Of a DNA stretch of 47,845 bases, positions 27,144 through 35,942 are shown one piece after another. A model generated the notes under the pieces. That model was not told the DNA's origin. It ran no database searches and was given only the letters and a program-made list of their open reading frames with translations. Position 1 is the stretch's first letter. Every line of letters starts with the position of its first letter. A program made the position numbers and the translations under genes. Where the stretch lies: assembly GCA_902560315.1 (NCBI GenBank), contig CACELG010000008.1:1-47845 (forward strand), in the 5' to 3' direction. This stretch comes from an uncultured SAR86 cluster bacterium (GTDB taxonomy: Bacteria > Pseudomonadota > Gammaproteobacteria > Magnimaribacterales > D2472).

Positions 27144-28100
27144 CTATTTCTTTGAAATTATTAAAAAACCATTATCATAAGTAATCTTTCCTGCGTCCTC
27201 TTCTTTATCTGATCTTGACCAAGTAACAATAGATTTAGGACCAGGATTAGAATCTAAAAAGGTTTTAAGAATCTCTTCCATTATTTTGCTATTAGGCAAT
27301 GCAATATTACATTCCTTAATAGAATATCTCAAAATATCACAAGTAATTAACCTGGAGACTTTTTTCAATTTCTTTATTTCAATCTCCTTACCAATTAAGT
27401 TTTGATATTCATTCATAATTAAATCTGAATAATTTTTATTACGGTCTTGAATGATGGATGACATTTTATTTAATCTTTGTGGGAAATTATTCCACCTGTC
27501 TTCAAGGAGAGGAAAAATTTTATTTCTTAAAAAATTTCTATCGAATTTATTATCTTTATTAGAATCATCTTCAATAAAATCTACTTTATTTTCTTTTAAA
27601 TATTCCAAAATTTGTTTTTTTGAGACCTCTAAAAATGGTCTAATAAGAATTCCTTTTCCGAGATTTCTTTTTTGTTTAGGTCCTTCAATCCCCTCAACGC
27701 CTGTTCCTCTTAAAATTCTCATTAAGATTGTTTCAGCTACATCATCGCTATGATGCGCCAAAATAATCTGCTCATCGTCTTTAAGAATAGATTTAAAAAT
27801 TTTATATCTTGATTTTCTTGCAGCTGATTCTATTCCACCACCCTCAGATTTAATTTGAGCTGACTCTGTTATTAGATCAATATTTAAATCTAGACATACA
27901 TTTTTGCAATGACTCTCCCAATCGTCTGATTTGTCTGAAAGGTTATGATTGATATGAATTGCTTGTGGTGCTATTTTCATACAAGTTTTCATTTTAGAAA
28001 TAAGGTGAATCATAGCTGAGGAATCAGGACCACCACTAAAAGCTACATAAATCTTTTTATTTAGATCAACATTATTTTCAATTAATTTTTGAGTTAACAA
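27144..28100 (-). CDS. tilS: tRNA(Ile)-lysidine synthase, short form
   Basis: TilS attaches lysine to C34 of the CAU-anticodon tRNA-Ile, making it read AUA, a common codon in such AT-rich genomes. The 318-residue protein has the PP-loop SGGPDS at 22-27 and the HHSDDVAETILMRILRGTG region with the catalytic aspartates. It lacks much of the C-terminal extension of E. coli TilS (432 residues). The start appears to be TTG, three bases after the dnaE stop; the next in-frame ATG would remove the PP-loop. accA, normally between dnaE and tilS, is absent. Confidence 0.94.
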   Translation of the reverse strand: MLTQKLIENNVDLNKKIYVAFSGGPDSSAMIHLISKMKTCMKIAPQAIHINHNLSDKSDDWESHCKNVCLDLNIDLITESAQIKSEGGGIESAARKSRYKIFKSILKDDEQIILAHHSDDVAETILMRILRGTGVEGIEGPKQKRNLGKGILIRPFLEVSKKQILEYLKENKVDFIEDDSNKDNKFDRNFLRNKIFPLLEDRWNNFPQRLNKMSSIIQDRNKNYSDLIMNEYQNLIGKEIEIKKLKKVSRLITCDILRYSIKECNIALPNSKIMEEILKTFLDSNPGPKSIVTWSRSDKEEDAGKITYDNGFLIISKK

Positions 28101-28103
28101 TTT

Positions 28104-31100
28104 TTAAATCTCTAGAATATTCTTACCAAATAGATCTTCTAAATAAAATAAATTCTCAAGAGTTGGATTGAATTTGAAATTATCTCCAATATCTATTATT
28201 GCCTCAGACTTATCTGATGATACTTTTACATTAAGCCTGCAATTACCATCACCCCAAAAATTTTTATCAATCGAATCAAGAGTTTTAGAAAATTCTTCTA
28301 GAGAACACATCTCAGAATCCTTAATATTAATTAAAACCTCGTTAACTTTTTTATCTAGTTCACGGTCGATGGGACAAACTTCCTTTACTCGCATACGAAA
28401 CATAAGGCTTCCCAAGTCATTTGTTCTATAGTCATCTACCTCTACATTACCTTTCAAGTTTAAGATTGAACCCTCTTTTAAAAATTCGTGGCAACTTTCA
28501 AGGGTCTCACTTGAAACAATTCCATCCATAACTCCACTTCCATCATCAAAATTTATAAAAGTAAGTGGATTACCTTTTCTGTCTTTAATTTGTCTTATAT
28601 TATTTACTAAACAAACTAAAGATGCTTTTTTTGTTTCATTGGTTAATTCGCTAATTTTTTTTGAACGAATTTTTTTTATTTTATCTTCTATTGCCAATAC
28701 AGGATGTCCAGATAAATAGTAACCAAGTGATTTCTTCTCAAATTCTAATTTTTCACTTAATGTTAATTCTTGAATGTTTTTATATTTTTCATATGGATCA
28801 AAGCTTTCGTCCATTGATGAAAATAAATCACCACTCTTGAGGTTTGAATTGCCATTTAAGGAATTACCATCTCTCAACATATCTTTTGTACATGCTATAG
28901 CAATACTTCTTGAGGGCGCTAATGAATCAAAAGCGCCTGATTGAGATAAGGCTTCAAGAGACTTCTTACCTCCAATTTTAATATCTATTTTCTTGGAGAA
29001 ATCCCATAAATCTTTGAAGGTTAATTTTTCTCTACTTGAACATACATGTTTTATAAATGAATCAGCAACTCCTTTTATAGCACCAAGGCCAAACTCAATC
29101 TTCAACTTATTATTTACATTAAATCTTTTATTACTTGTTTGAATATTTGGATTTAATACTTCTATCCCCATGCGATCACATTCTTGAAGAAGAGCATAAA
29201 TTTTATCTGTATTTCCTAGTTCTGAAGAAAGAACCGATGCCATAAAATGTTCTGGATAATATGTTTTTAAAAAAGCTGTTTGATAAGACAATAGAGCATA
29301 TGCGGCTGAGTGGGATTTGTTAAAACCATATTCAGCAAACTGATTTATTAAATCAAAAATCTGTTCAGCATTTTTTTCCGTTATTTCATTTTTTAAGCAG
29401 CCTTTAACAAAAATTTCTCTTTGCTCTTCCATTTCTTCTTTCTTCTTTTTACCCATTGCTCTTCTAAGGATATCTGCCTGTCCAAGAGAAAATCCAGCTA
29501 GAACTCTTGCAGCTTCCATAACTTGTTCTTGGTAAACAATTACTCCATAGGTTTCCTCTAAAACAGTTTCTAATAGCTTATGTGGATATGTTACTGGGCT
29601 CTTTCCATGCTTTCTATCGACAAATTCATCATGCATACCAGAATTCAATGGACCAGGTCTATAAAGAGCAAGAAGAGCAGTAATTTCTTCAAACTTTGTA
29701 GGCTTTAATCTTTTTATTAGGTCTCTCATACCAGAAGATTCTAGTTGAAATACAGCCATAGTTTTTCCTGAAGATAATAGTTTAAATACGTTTTCATCAT
29801 TTAATGGAATATTATTAAGATCGATTTTCTTAGAGTCTTCTAAGTTACTATTTATTGACTTTACCGCTCTGTCTATTACGGTTAGAGTTCTCAGTCCTAG
29901 AAAATCAAATTTTACAAGACCAATTTTTTCAACATCGTCTTTATCATATTGAGTCATGACTGAATCAGATTGACGATCAACATACACTGGACAAAAGTCA
30001 GATATACTTCCCGGAGCAATTACAACACCGCCTGCATGTTTGCCTACATTTCTGGCAATCCCTTCAAGTTTGTATGATAAGTTTACTATTTCCCTTACCT
30101 CTGAATCATTTTTAATACTTTGAGCGAATAATGGCTGCTCAGACTTAGCTTTATCAAGTGTCATGCCAGGAGCAAATGGAATCATTTTAGATATCCTATC
30201 TCCAAGAGCATAGGGTTTACCTAATGCACGTGCGACATCTCTAACTACTGCCCTAGCTGCCATAGTTCCAAATGTAGCAATTTGTGAAACTGCTGATGAT
30301 CCATATTTTTTGCTTACATAGTCTATTACTAGATCTCTTTTATCCATGCAAAAATCTACGTCAAAATCCGGCATTGATAATCTTTCAGGATTTAAAAATC
30401 TTTCAAATAAAAGGCCATGAGAGATTGGATCTAATGTAGTAATTCCAAGAGCATATGCAACTAAAGATCCTGCACCAGAACCTCTGCCTGGGCCAACTGG
30501 TACATCATTATTTTTAGACCATTCTATAAAATCATAGACTATTAGGAAATAACTCGAAAAGCCCATGCTTTTAATTTGATTTAACTCATAGTCTAATCTG
30601 GATAAATATTCTTTTTGTTTTTTCTTATCAAAATTATTAATATATTTATGTAATCTTTTAGTAGATACTTCTTCAAGGTATGAATTAAAATCATGTTTTT
30701 TTGGAACAGGGTATTCTGGTAGAAAATAACCTTTTGTATTTAGAGAAACATTACACTTCTTTGATATTTCATTGGTATTATCTATCAAAGATGAATAATC
30801 TTTAAAAAGTTCAGACATCTCTTTTGGTGATTTAAAATATTGCTGATTAGAAAATAGCCTTTCTCTATTTGGATCATTTAAAGTTTTTCCAGTATTGATA
30901 CAAACCTTTGTTTCATGAATTTCATATTCATCTTCAGATGAAAATAAAACGTCATTAGTGGCAATTAAAGGGATGCCTTTTTCTTTGGCTAATGGAAGAA
31001 CATTTTTAAAGTATTCACTCTCGTCAATTCTATTAGTTTTTTGTACTTCAAGCACAAAATCTTCCTTAAAATTATCTCTTAATAGATCAATTCTTTTATT

Positions 31101-31544
31101 AGCTTCCGTAAAATTATTTGTTCTTAAATATTCATATATGTGACTATCTTTGCCACCAGAAATCACAATAACGTCGTCTTTTAGTGAAACTAAATCATTG
31201 AAATGAATTATTGCTGAGTTATAAAGATTATTATTATGCGCGCTAGAGATTATCTTCATTAAGTTTTTGTGTCCTTTGTTGGTTTTTGCTAAACAAAGTA
31301 ACTCAAACGCATCATCATCATCTTCAAAAATTAATTTAATTGATGAGCCTGATATTGGTTTAATGCCAGCAGCTTCACATTTGTTAAAAAACTTAACAAG
31401 TCCAAACATATTTGATTTATCTGTAAGTGCAACTGATGGAACTGAGAGACGTTTAGCATTATCAATAATTTGATCAACGGTTAATAATCCCTGAGAGATG
31501 CTATATTCCGATGAAACCCTTAAATGAGAAAATAATTCACTCAC
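28104..31544 (-). CDS. dnaE: DNA polymerase III alpha subunit
   Basis: DnaE is the replicative polymerase. The 1146 residues (E. coli 1160) contain the N-terminal PHP domain (HLRVSSEYS near 7-15, with a degenerate metal site as in E. coli), the palm with catalytic Asp395 and Asp397 (PDFDVDF) and Asp547 (KFDFLGL). The finger region has GYNKSH-type sequence (here EYGFNKSHSAAYALL), followed by tandem helix-hairpin-helix and an OB fold (about 990-1060). It starts with GTG, sharing one base with the rnhB stop (TAGTG), with AAGGAG 12 bases upstream. The rnhB-dnaE order is the standard one. Confidence 0.98.
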   Translation of the reverse strand: MSELFSHLRVSSEYSISQGLLTVDQIIDNAKRLSVPSVALTDKSNMFGLVKFFNKCEAAGIKPISGSSIKLIFEDDDDAFELLCLAKTNKGHKNLMKIISSAHNNNLYNSAIIHFNDLVSLKDDVIVISGGKDSHIYEYLRTNNFTEANKRIDLLRDNFKEDFVLEVQKTNRIDESEYFKNVLPLAKEKGIPLIATNDVLFSSEDEYEIHETKVCINTGKTLNDPNRERLFSNQQYFKSPKEMSELFKDYSSLIDNTNEISKKCNVSLNTKGYFLPEYPVPKKHDFNSYLEEVSTKRLHKYINNFDKKKQKEYLSRLDYELNQIKSMGFSSYFLIVYDFIEWSKNNDVPVGPGRGSGAGSLVAYALGITTLDPISHGLLFERFLNPERLSMPDFDVDFCMDKRDLVIDYVSKKYGSSAVSQIATFGTMAARAVVRDVARALGKPYALGDRISKMIPFAPGMTLDKAKSEQPLFAQSIKNDSEVREIVNLSYKLEGIARNVGKHAGGVVIAPGSISDFCPVYVDRQSDSVMTQYDKDDVEKIGLVKFDFLGLRTLTVIDRAVKSINSNLEDSKKIDLNNIPLNDENVFKLLSSGKTMAVFQLESSGMRDLIKRLKPTKFEEITALLALYRPGPLNSGMHDEFVDRKHGKSPVTYPHKLLETVLEETYGVIVYQEQVMEAARVLAGFSLGQADILRRAMGKKKKEEMEEQREIFVKGCLKNEITEKNAEQIFDLINQFAEYGFNKSHSAAYALLSYQTAFLKTYYPEHFMASVLSSELGNTDKIYALLQECDRMGIEVLNPNIQTSNKRFNVNNKLKIEFGLGAIKGVADSFIKHVCSSREKLTFKDLWDFSKKIDIKIGGKKSLEALSQSGAFDSLAPSRSIAIACTKDMLRDGNSLNGNSNLKSGDLFSSMDESFDPYEKYKNIQELTLSEKLEFEKKSLGYYLSGHPVLAIEDKIKKIRSKKISELTNETKKASLVCLVNNIRQIKDRKGNPLTFINFDDGSGVMDGIVSSETLESCHEFLKEGSILNLKGNVEVDDYRTNDLGSLMFRMRVKEVCPIDRELDKKVNEVLINIKDSEMCSLEEFSKTLDSIDKNFWGDGNCRLNVKVSSDKSEAIIDIGDNFKFNPTLENLFYLEDLFGKNILEI

Positions 31545-32095
31545 TAAGTTATAACTCCTTTGAATGATTTCCTATGTATTTTACAACTTCCAATTTGTTT
31601 GATGGCATCAAGATGTTCTTTAGTGCCATAGCCTTTATTTTTTTTAAAGAAAAATCCTGGATATTTGGTTTCATATTTAATCATTAAATTATCTCTATAC
31701 ACTTTTGCAATTATAGATGAAGCACTAATGGCTTCCTCAATTGAATCGCCGCCAATAATAGCCCTCATTGGGATATCTAGATCTGGTTTATGTATACCAT
31801 CGACTAAAACCATAGTGGGTTTTATTGGTAAGTTAAGTATAGCTCTTTTCATTGCCAATAAAGAAGCATTAAGAATATTAATTTGGTCAATTTTAATATT
31901 TGAGACAATTCCAAACCCATAATATGAACTTTTAAGAATTTCTTCTGATAGAAATTCTCTTTTTTTTGGCGACAAAGACTTAGAATCTTGTAAATTAGCT
32001 ATTTTACTCTTTAAAATAACAGCAGCCGCAACTACCGGACCAGCTAAAGAACCTCTACCAACCTCATCAGTGCCTGCAATAATAATTTTACTCAA
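31544..32095 (-). CDS. rnhB: Ribonuclease HII
   Basis: RNase HII cuts RNA in RNA-DNA hybrids and single ribonucleotides misplaced in DNA. The 183-residue protein has the acidic site GTDEVGRG with Asp10 and Glu11, a VDGIHKP segment with the third acidic residue, and SIIAKVYRD with the fourth. The start is TTG overlapping the lpxB TGA (TTGA), an unusual start codon combined with stop overlap. Placement between lpxB and dnaE matches E. coli. Confidence 0.96.
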   Translation of the reverse strand: MSKIIIAGTDEVGRGSLAGPVVAAAVILKSKIANLQDSKSLSPKKREFLSEEILKSSYYGFGIVSNIKIDQINILNASLLAMKRAILNLPIKPTMVLVDGIHKPDLDIPMRAIIGGDSIEEAISASSIIAKVYRDNLMIKYETKYPGFFFKKNKGYGTKEHLDAIKQIGSCKIHRKSFKGVIT

Positions 32096-33213
32096 AGTAT
32101 GGTTATAGTTTTGACTGCCTCTGAATTCCCTTTTCCTTTAAGCATATTTCGAAGTAATTCAGAGTTTTTGATACTTTCAGAAATGCTATTTTTTGTTTCT
32201 TCAACAGCATGAATAATATTTGCTACATTACAATCATTTTGAATAAGCTCTTTATAGACCCTATCACCTAATAATAAATTAGGAAGACCCACATCTTTTA
32301 TTTTTAACATTCTCGAAATTATTGAATAATTTAAAAAGTTAGTCTTATAACAAATTATAGGTGGGCATTCTAGAACTGCTGATTCTAGTGTTGCTGTTCC
32401 AGAAGTTGCTACAGATAGATCGGAAATCGATAAAAAATCTCTCATTGAGTTTTCTTTAATCAAAATAGGTAGATCTTTATTTAAAAAATACTTATTTATA
32501 ACCGATAGTATTTTTTTATCTGCTGCCGGAATTAAAAAAAAGTAATTCTCATTTTTTTTAGAGTATTCTTTAATGAAGTCGATGTAAATTGGTAGAAGAT
32601 TATCAATTTCGGATTTCCTGCTTCCAGGAAGAATAGAGATATAATTTTTAGACTTATCTAAATTATATTTACTAAATATTTCTTTGGAATCATTTTTGTA
32701 TAAATTAAAAAATGGATGGCCAAGGTGCAAGCTTTTATGTCCTACTTTTTTGTAATAATTATCTTCAAAATTGAATAAGCACAAAGTTAAATCTATATTA
32801 GTCTGAATTGATTTAATTCTATTTTGTCTCCATCCCCATACAGAAGGACTTACTACCTGAATATTCTTACTTGTATGATTTTTTTTGAGTATCTTATGAA
32901 TGCCCATATTAAAGTCTGGTGAATCAATTCCAATAAAAATATCAATATTTTTATTGATAAAAAGTGTGATTAAATTTTTTCTAAGTCTTGATAATTTTCT
33001 GAAGTTTATTAAAGGCTCTACAAGACCCATGATATTTAATTCAGAAAAATTGAATTCTGATTTTATTCCTAGTGCCTCAAGCTTTGGTCCGCCAACACCA
33101 TACAAATTAACTGATGTATTTTTTTTTATTTCATTTATAAGGTCTGCTCCTAGCCTGTCTCCAGAATGTTCACCGCAGACAATACCAATATTAAGAGAAT
33201 CTTTTTGAGACAC
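32092..33213 (-). CDS. lpxB: Lipid-A-disaccharide synthase
   Basis: LpxB is a glycosyltransferase that joins UDP-diacylglucosamine and lipid X into the lipid A disaccharide at the inner membrane. The 373-residue protein has the N-terminal GEHSGDRLGADL near 14-25, VGGPKLEALG near 41-50, the PSVWGWRQNR segment near 122-131 and a C-terminal SGTATLE nucleotide-binding segment. It begins with GTG immediately after the lpxA TAA. LpxH and LpxC, which act upstream of this step, are not in the window. Confidence 0.96.
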   Translation of the reverse strand: MSQKDSLNIGIVCGEHSGDRLGADLINEIKKNTSVNLYGVGGPKLEALGIKSEFNFSELNIMGLVEPLINFRKLSRLRKNLITLFINKNIDIFIGIDSPDFNMGIHKILKKNHTSKNIQVVSPSVWGWRQNRIKSIQTNIDLTLCLFNFEDNYYKKVGHKSLHLGHPFFNLYKNDSKEIFSKYNLDKSKNYISILPGSRKSEIDNLLPIYIDFIKEYSKKNENYFFLIPAADKKILSVINKYFLNKDLPILIKENSMRDFLSISDLSVATSGTATLESAVLECPPIICYKTNFLNYSIISRMLKIKDVGLPNLLLGDRVYKELIQNDCNVANIIHAVEETKNSISESIKNSELLRNMLKGKGNSEAVKTITIL

Positions 33214-33993
33214 TTACCTTAAAATTCCTCTTTCGGAAACTTCAAGAGATTGAATGAAGACATCTAGAAAGGGGTCATTAGCTTGTTTATTAAGCTCTTT
33301 AGACTTTTTAATTGCCTCTTCAATCTTTAAACCTTTTCTATAAACTAATTTATATGCTTTTTTAATTAAAGAGATTGAGTCTGAGGTTATATTGTTTCTA
33401 GTCATTCCAACAGAATTTAATCCAATTACTCTAGCTGGATCAGCTGCAACTTTTACATAAGCAGGAATATCCATATTAATTGAAGTATTCATACCAATAA
33501 AAGAGTAGTCTCCTATATTACAAAACTGATGAATGGTAGTAAGTGCGCCAATAGTAATATTATTTCCAACACTTACATGCCCTGCTATTCCAGCATTGTT
33601 AGCAAAAACATTACCATCACCAACAACACAATCATGAGCTATATGTGAATATGCCATAAGAAGATTATCTGAGCCAATTGATGTGATGCTATTATCTTGA
33701 ACAGTTCCTCTATGAACAGTTACTCCTTCTCTAAATATGTTTCTGTTTCCAATTTCAAGTTTAGTTTTTTCTCCTTTAAATTTTTTATCAGGTGTATCTT
33801 CTCCGATTGTTGAAAATTGATAAAAAATATTTTCCTCGCCTATTGATGTAGGCCCCTTAAGAACTATATGGCTTAGAAGCTTTGATCCTTTTTTTATTTC
33901 AACATCCTCACCAATAATACAAAATGGTCCAATCTCAACAGAATCATCTATCTTAGATTTTGGATGAATTATTGAAGTTGGATGAACTTTCAT
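33214..33993 (-). CDS. lpxA: UDP-N-acetylglucosamine acyltransferase
   Basis: LpxA adds a hydroxyacyl chain from ACP to UDP-GlcNAc, the first lipid A step. The 259-residue protein has a left-handed beta-helix from hexapeptide repeats over about 1-190 and a C-terminal helical domain. The catalytic His is His120 in HIAHDCVVG, with His117 beside it, matching E. coli His125 and His122. GHVSVG and IHQFCNIG follow as expected. The ATG overlaps the fabZ stop (ATGA). Shared substrate pools link it to FabZ and LpxD in the same run. Confidence 0.97.
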   Translation of the reverse strand: MKVHPTSIIHPKSKIDDSVEIGPFCIIGEDVEIKKGSKLLSHIVLKGPTSIGEENIFYQFSTIGEDTPDKKFKGEKTKLEIGNRNIFREGVTVHRGTVQDNSITSIGSDNLLMAYSHIAHDCVVGDGNVFANNAGIAGHVSVGNNITIGALTTIHQFCNIGDYSFIGMNTSINMDIPAYVKVAADPARVIGLNSVGMTRNNITSDSISLIKKAYKLVYRKGLKIEEAIKKSKELNKQANDPFLDVFIQSLEVSERGILR

Positions 33994-34433
33994 TTTGCTT
34001 TCCTATCTGCACATAAAATAATAGCTGAACATACGAGCTCATCATTTAATTCAGCCCTACAATCAAATTTCCAAATTCCTCTCTTTTCTCCAAGAACTTT
34101 GCTATATATATCTATGGTATCACCTGGCCTTACTCTTTTTCTAAATCTTACTTTATCTACTCCAGCTAATACATAGATTGAACCTTCTTCTGGAGTCTTT
34201 CCCATTGTTAAAAAGCCCAGAATACCAGAAGCCTGTCCAAGAGCTTCAATTATTATCACGCCAGGAAATATAGGATTGTCTGGAAAATGGCCTTCAAGAA
34301 AATACTCATCCTTGGCAATATATTTTCTTGCATGAATTTCATTGTTTATATCAATATCTACTACTTCATCAATAAATAAAAATGGTTCTCTATGCGGTAG
34401 ATATTTTTTAATATCATCTTTTGTGATTTTCAT
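33990..34433 (-). CDS. fabZ: 3-hydroxyacyl-ACP dehydratase FabZ
   Basis: FabZ dehydrates 3-hydroxyacyl-ACP in fatty acid elongation and competes with LpxA and LpxD for the hydroxyacyl-ACP pool. The 147-residue hotdog protein has His49 in GHFPDNPIFPG and Glu63 in IIIEALGQ, the catalytic pair. Its place between lpxD and lpxA is the classical arrangement balancing phospholipid and lipid A synthesis. It is one base from the lpxD stop. Confidence 0.97.
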   Translation of the reverse strand: MKITKDDIKKYLPHREPFLFIDEVVDIDINNEIHARKYIAKDEYFLEGHFPDNPIFPGVIIIEALGQASGILGFLTMGKTPEEGSIYVLAGVDKVRFRKRVRPGDTIDIYSKVLGEKRGIWKFDCRAELNDELVCSAIILCADRKAK

Positions 34434-34434
34434 C

Positions 34435-35370
34435 TTATTTGCCTAATTTTTTTATGAAAACAGAAGATTGTGCCCAATCTTTATGGCTTTGTGCAGGCAT
34501 AATTCCAACATAATTTCCAGATTCTTCAATATTCTTAGTAATTAATGTATGCGCTCCAACGCTTACGTTATCACAAATATTTAAATGGCCTAACACTCCA
34601 GATAATCCACCCATTTGGAAATTTTTACCAATCTTTGTAGAGCCTGCAACTGCACACGAAGCAGCTATAGCAGAATTTTCTCCAAGAATTACATTATGAG
34701 CAATGTGAACTAAATTATCTAAAATAACTCCATCATGGATTACCGTATTATCAATTGCTCCTCTATCAATTGTGCAATTAGCTCCAATTTCAACATTGTT
34801 TCCAACCTTAAGTCCACCCAGTTGTTCAATTTTTACATAGCCTTCATTTGTAGGTGCAAATCCAAAACCATCAGAGCCCAAAACTGATCCATGATGTATT
34901 GTAGTTCCAGATAATATTTGAACATCTTTTACTAAACTACAATTAGCATGAATAACAACATTTTCTTGAATGTTACAGTTTTGTCCAATATAAACATTTG
35001 GACCAATGTAAACATTCTTGTGAATTGAAGTGTTTTCTGAAATTACAGCAGATTCGTGAATAAAGGGAATCTTAATATCATCTTCTTTCTTAAAAAACTT
35101 TGTAATTTTTGCATAAGCTAAATATGGATCTTTAGATTTAAGGTAAATAAAATTTCCATCTTCCTCAAAATCTATACTAACAATAACTGCGCAAGCTTTT
35201 GATTGGCTTAAAGAATTCTTATATTTATTATTAGTTAAAAAGGTTATAGATCTTTCATTGGCATTTTCTATTGTAGACAGATTGTCTACAGAACAACTTT
35301 GATCACCAATAATTGATGAACCAGTAGCTTCAGCTAATTCTTTTATAGTGAAGCTTTTGAGCTTTGACAC
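34435..35370 (-). CDS. lpxD: UDP-3-O-acylglucosamine N-acyltransferase
   Basis: LpxD adds the N-linked hydroxyacyl chain in lipid A synthesis. The 311 residues (E. coli 341) comprise a uridine-binding N-terminal domain (about 1-100), a left-handed beta-helix (about 105-285) and a short C-terminal helix. The catalytic His is His225 in VHIAHN, and GSDGFGFAP at 165-173 is a conserved loop. The start is GTG, sharing a base with the skp stop (TAGTG). The C-terminal helical part is shorter than in E. coli. Confidence 0.97.
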   Translation of the reverse strand: MSKLKSFTIKELAEATGSSIIGDQSCSVDNLSTIENANERSITFLTNNKYKNSLSQSKACAVIVSIDFEEDGNFIYLKSKDPYLAYAKITKFFKKEDDIKIPFIHESAVISENTSIHKNVYIGPNVYIGQNCNIQENVVIHANCSLVKDVQILSGTTIHHGSVLGSDGFGFAPTNEGYVKIEQLGGLKVGNNVEIGANCTIDRGAIDNTVIHDGVILDNLVHIAHNVILGENSAIAASCAVAGSTKIGKNFQMGGLSGVLGHLNICDNVSVGAHTLITKNIEESGNYVGIMPAQSHKDWAQSSVFIKKLGK

Positions 35371-35906
35371 TAATCAGACTGCGATGAAGCCCCAGAAGCA
35401 GCAACATCCAGCATTGATGTTACATCATCAGTAAGATCAAGAGCAGGGTCGCTAAAAAGCAAGGTTTCGTTCTTTGCAAGTAATACCTTAATTTGTTTAG
35501 CAGTTATTAACTCACTAATAATCTTCTGCATTGCAGCACCTGAATCATTAAAAACTTTTGCTGCAGTTTCTTCTTGTGCTTGTTGAATTTTTCCTGCAAG
35601 AAACTCAAGATCTTGTCCTTTGTCCTGAATATCTTTTTGCATTTGTGCAATTTCTTCTTGCGATAGAGTTTCAAGTTCTTTTTGGAGTTTTTCCGCAATA
35701 GCCTGCCTATCAGCCTGTAAAGACTTAGCTTCTTCAAGATTTGCTGAATAATCAGGATCTTCTTCAAGCGCTTTAAATGCATCTGCAGCTGATTGAGTTG
35801 ATAAAACAGCTGTTCTCATATCAATAACAGCTACGCCTTCCATTGCAAATAATGGAACTGCAACAAAAATCGACGATAGCAAGTATAGTTTTAATATATT
35901 TTTCAT
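35370..35906 (-). CDS. skp: Periplasmic chaperone Skp/OmpH
   Basis: Skp holds unfolded outer-membrane proteins on their way to BamA. The ATG at 35906 is chosen over a GTG two codons earlier because AAGGGG lies 5 bases upstream. The 178-residue product has a signal peptide (MKNILKLYLLSSIFVAVPLFA, stated here by its first and last residues M1 to about A21), a short beta region (VAVIDMRTAV), and a long alpha-helical coiled coil over about 45-125 rich in Glu, Lys and Gln. The C-terminus is extended by an acidic, Ser-rich stretch relative to E. coli (161 residues). It follows bamA by 36 bp. Confidence 0.92.
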   Translation of the reverse strand: MKNILKLYLLSSIFVAVPLFAMEGVAVIDMRTAVLSTQSAADAFKALEEDPDYSANLEEAKSLQADRQAIAEKLQKELETLSQEEIAQMQKDIQDKGQDLEFLAGKIQQAQEETAAKVFNDSGAAMQKIISELITAKQIKVLLAKNETLLFSDPALDLTDDVTSMLDVAASGASSQSD

Positions 35907-35942
35907 AAACACCCCTTATTGGATTTGAACATTTTATATTAA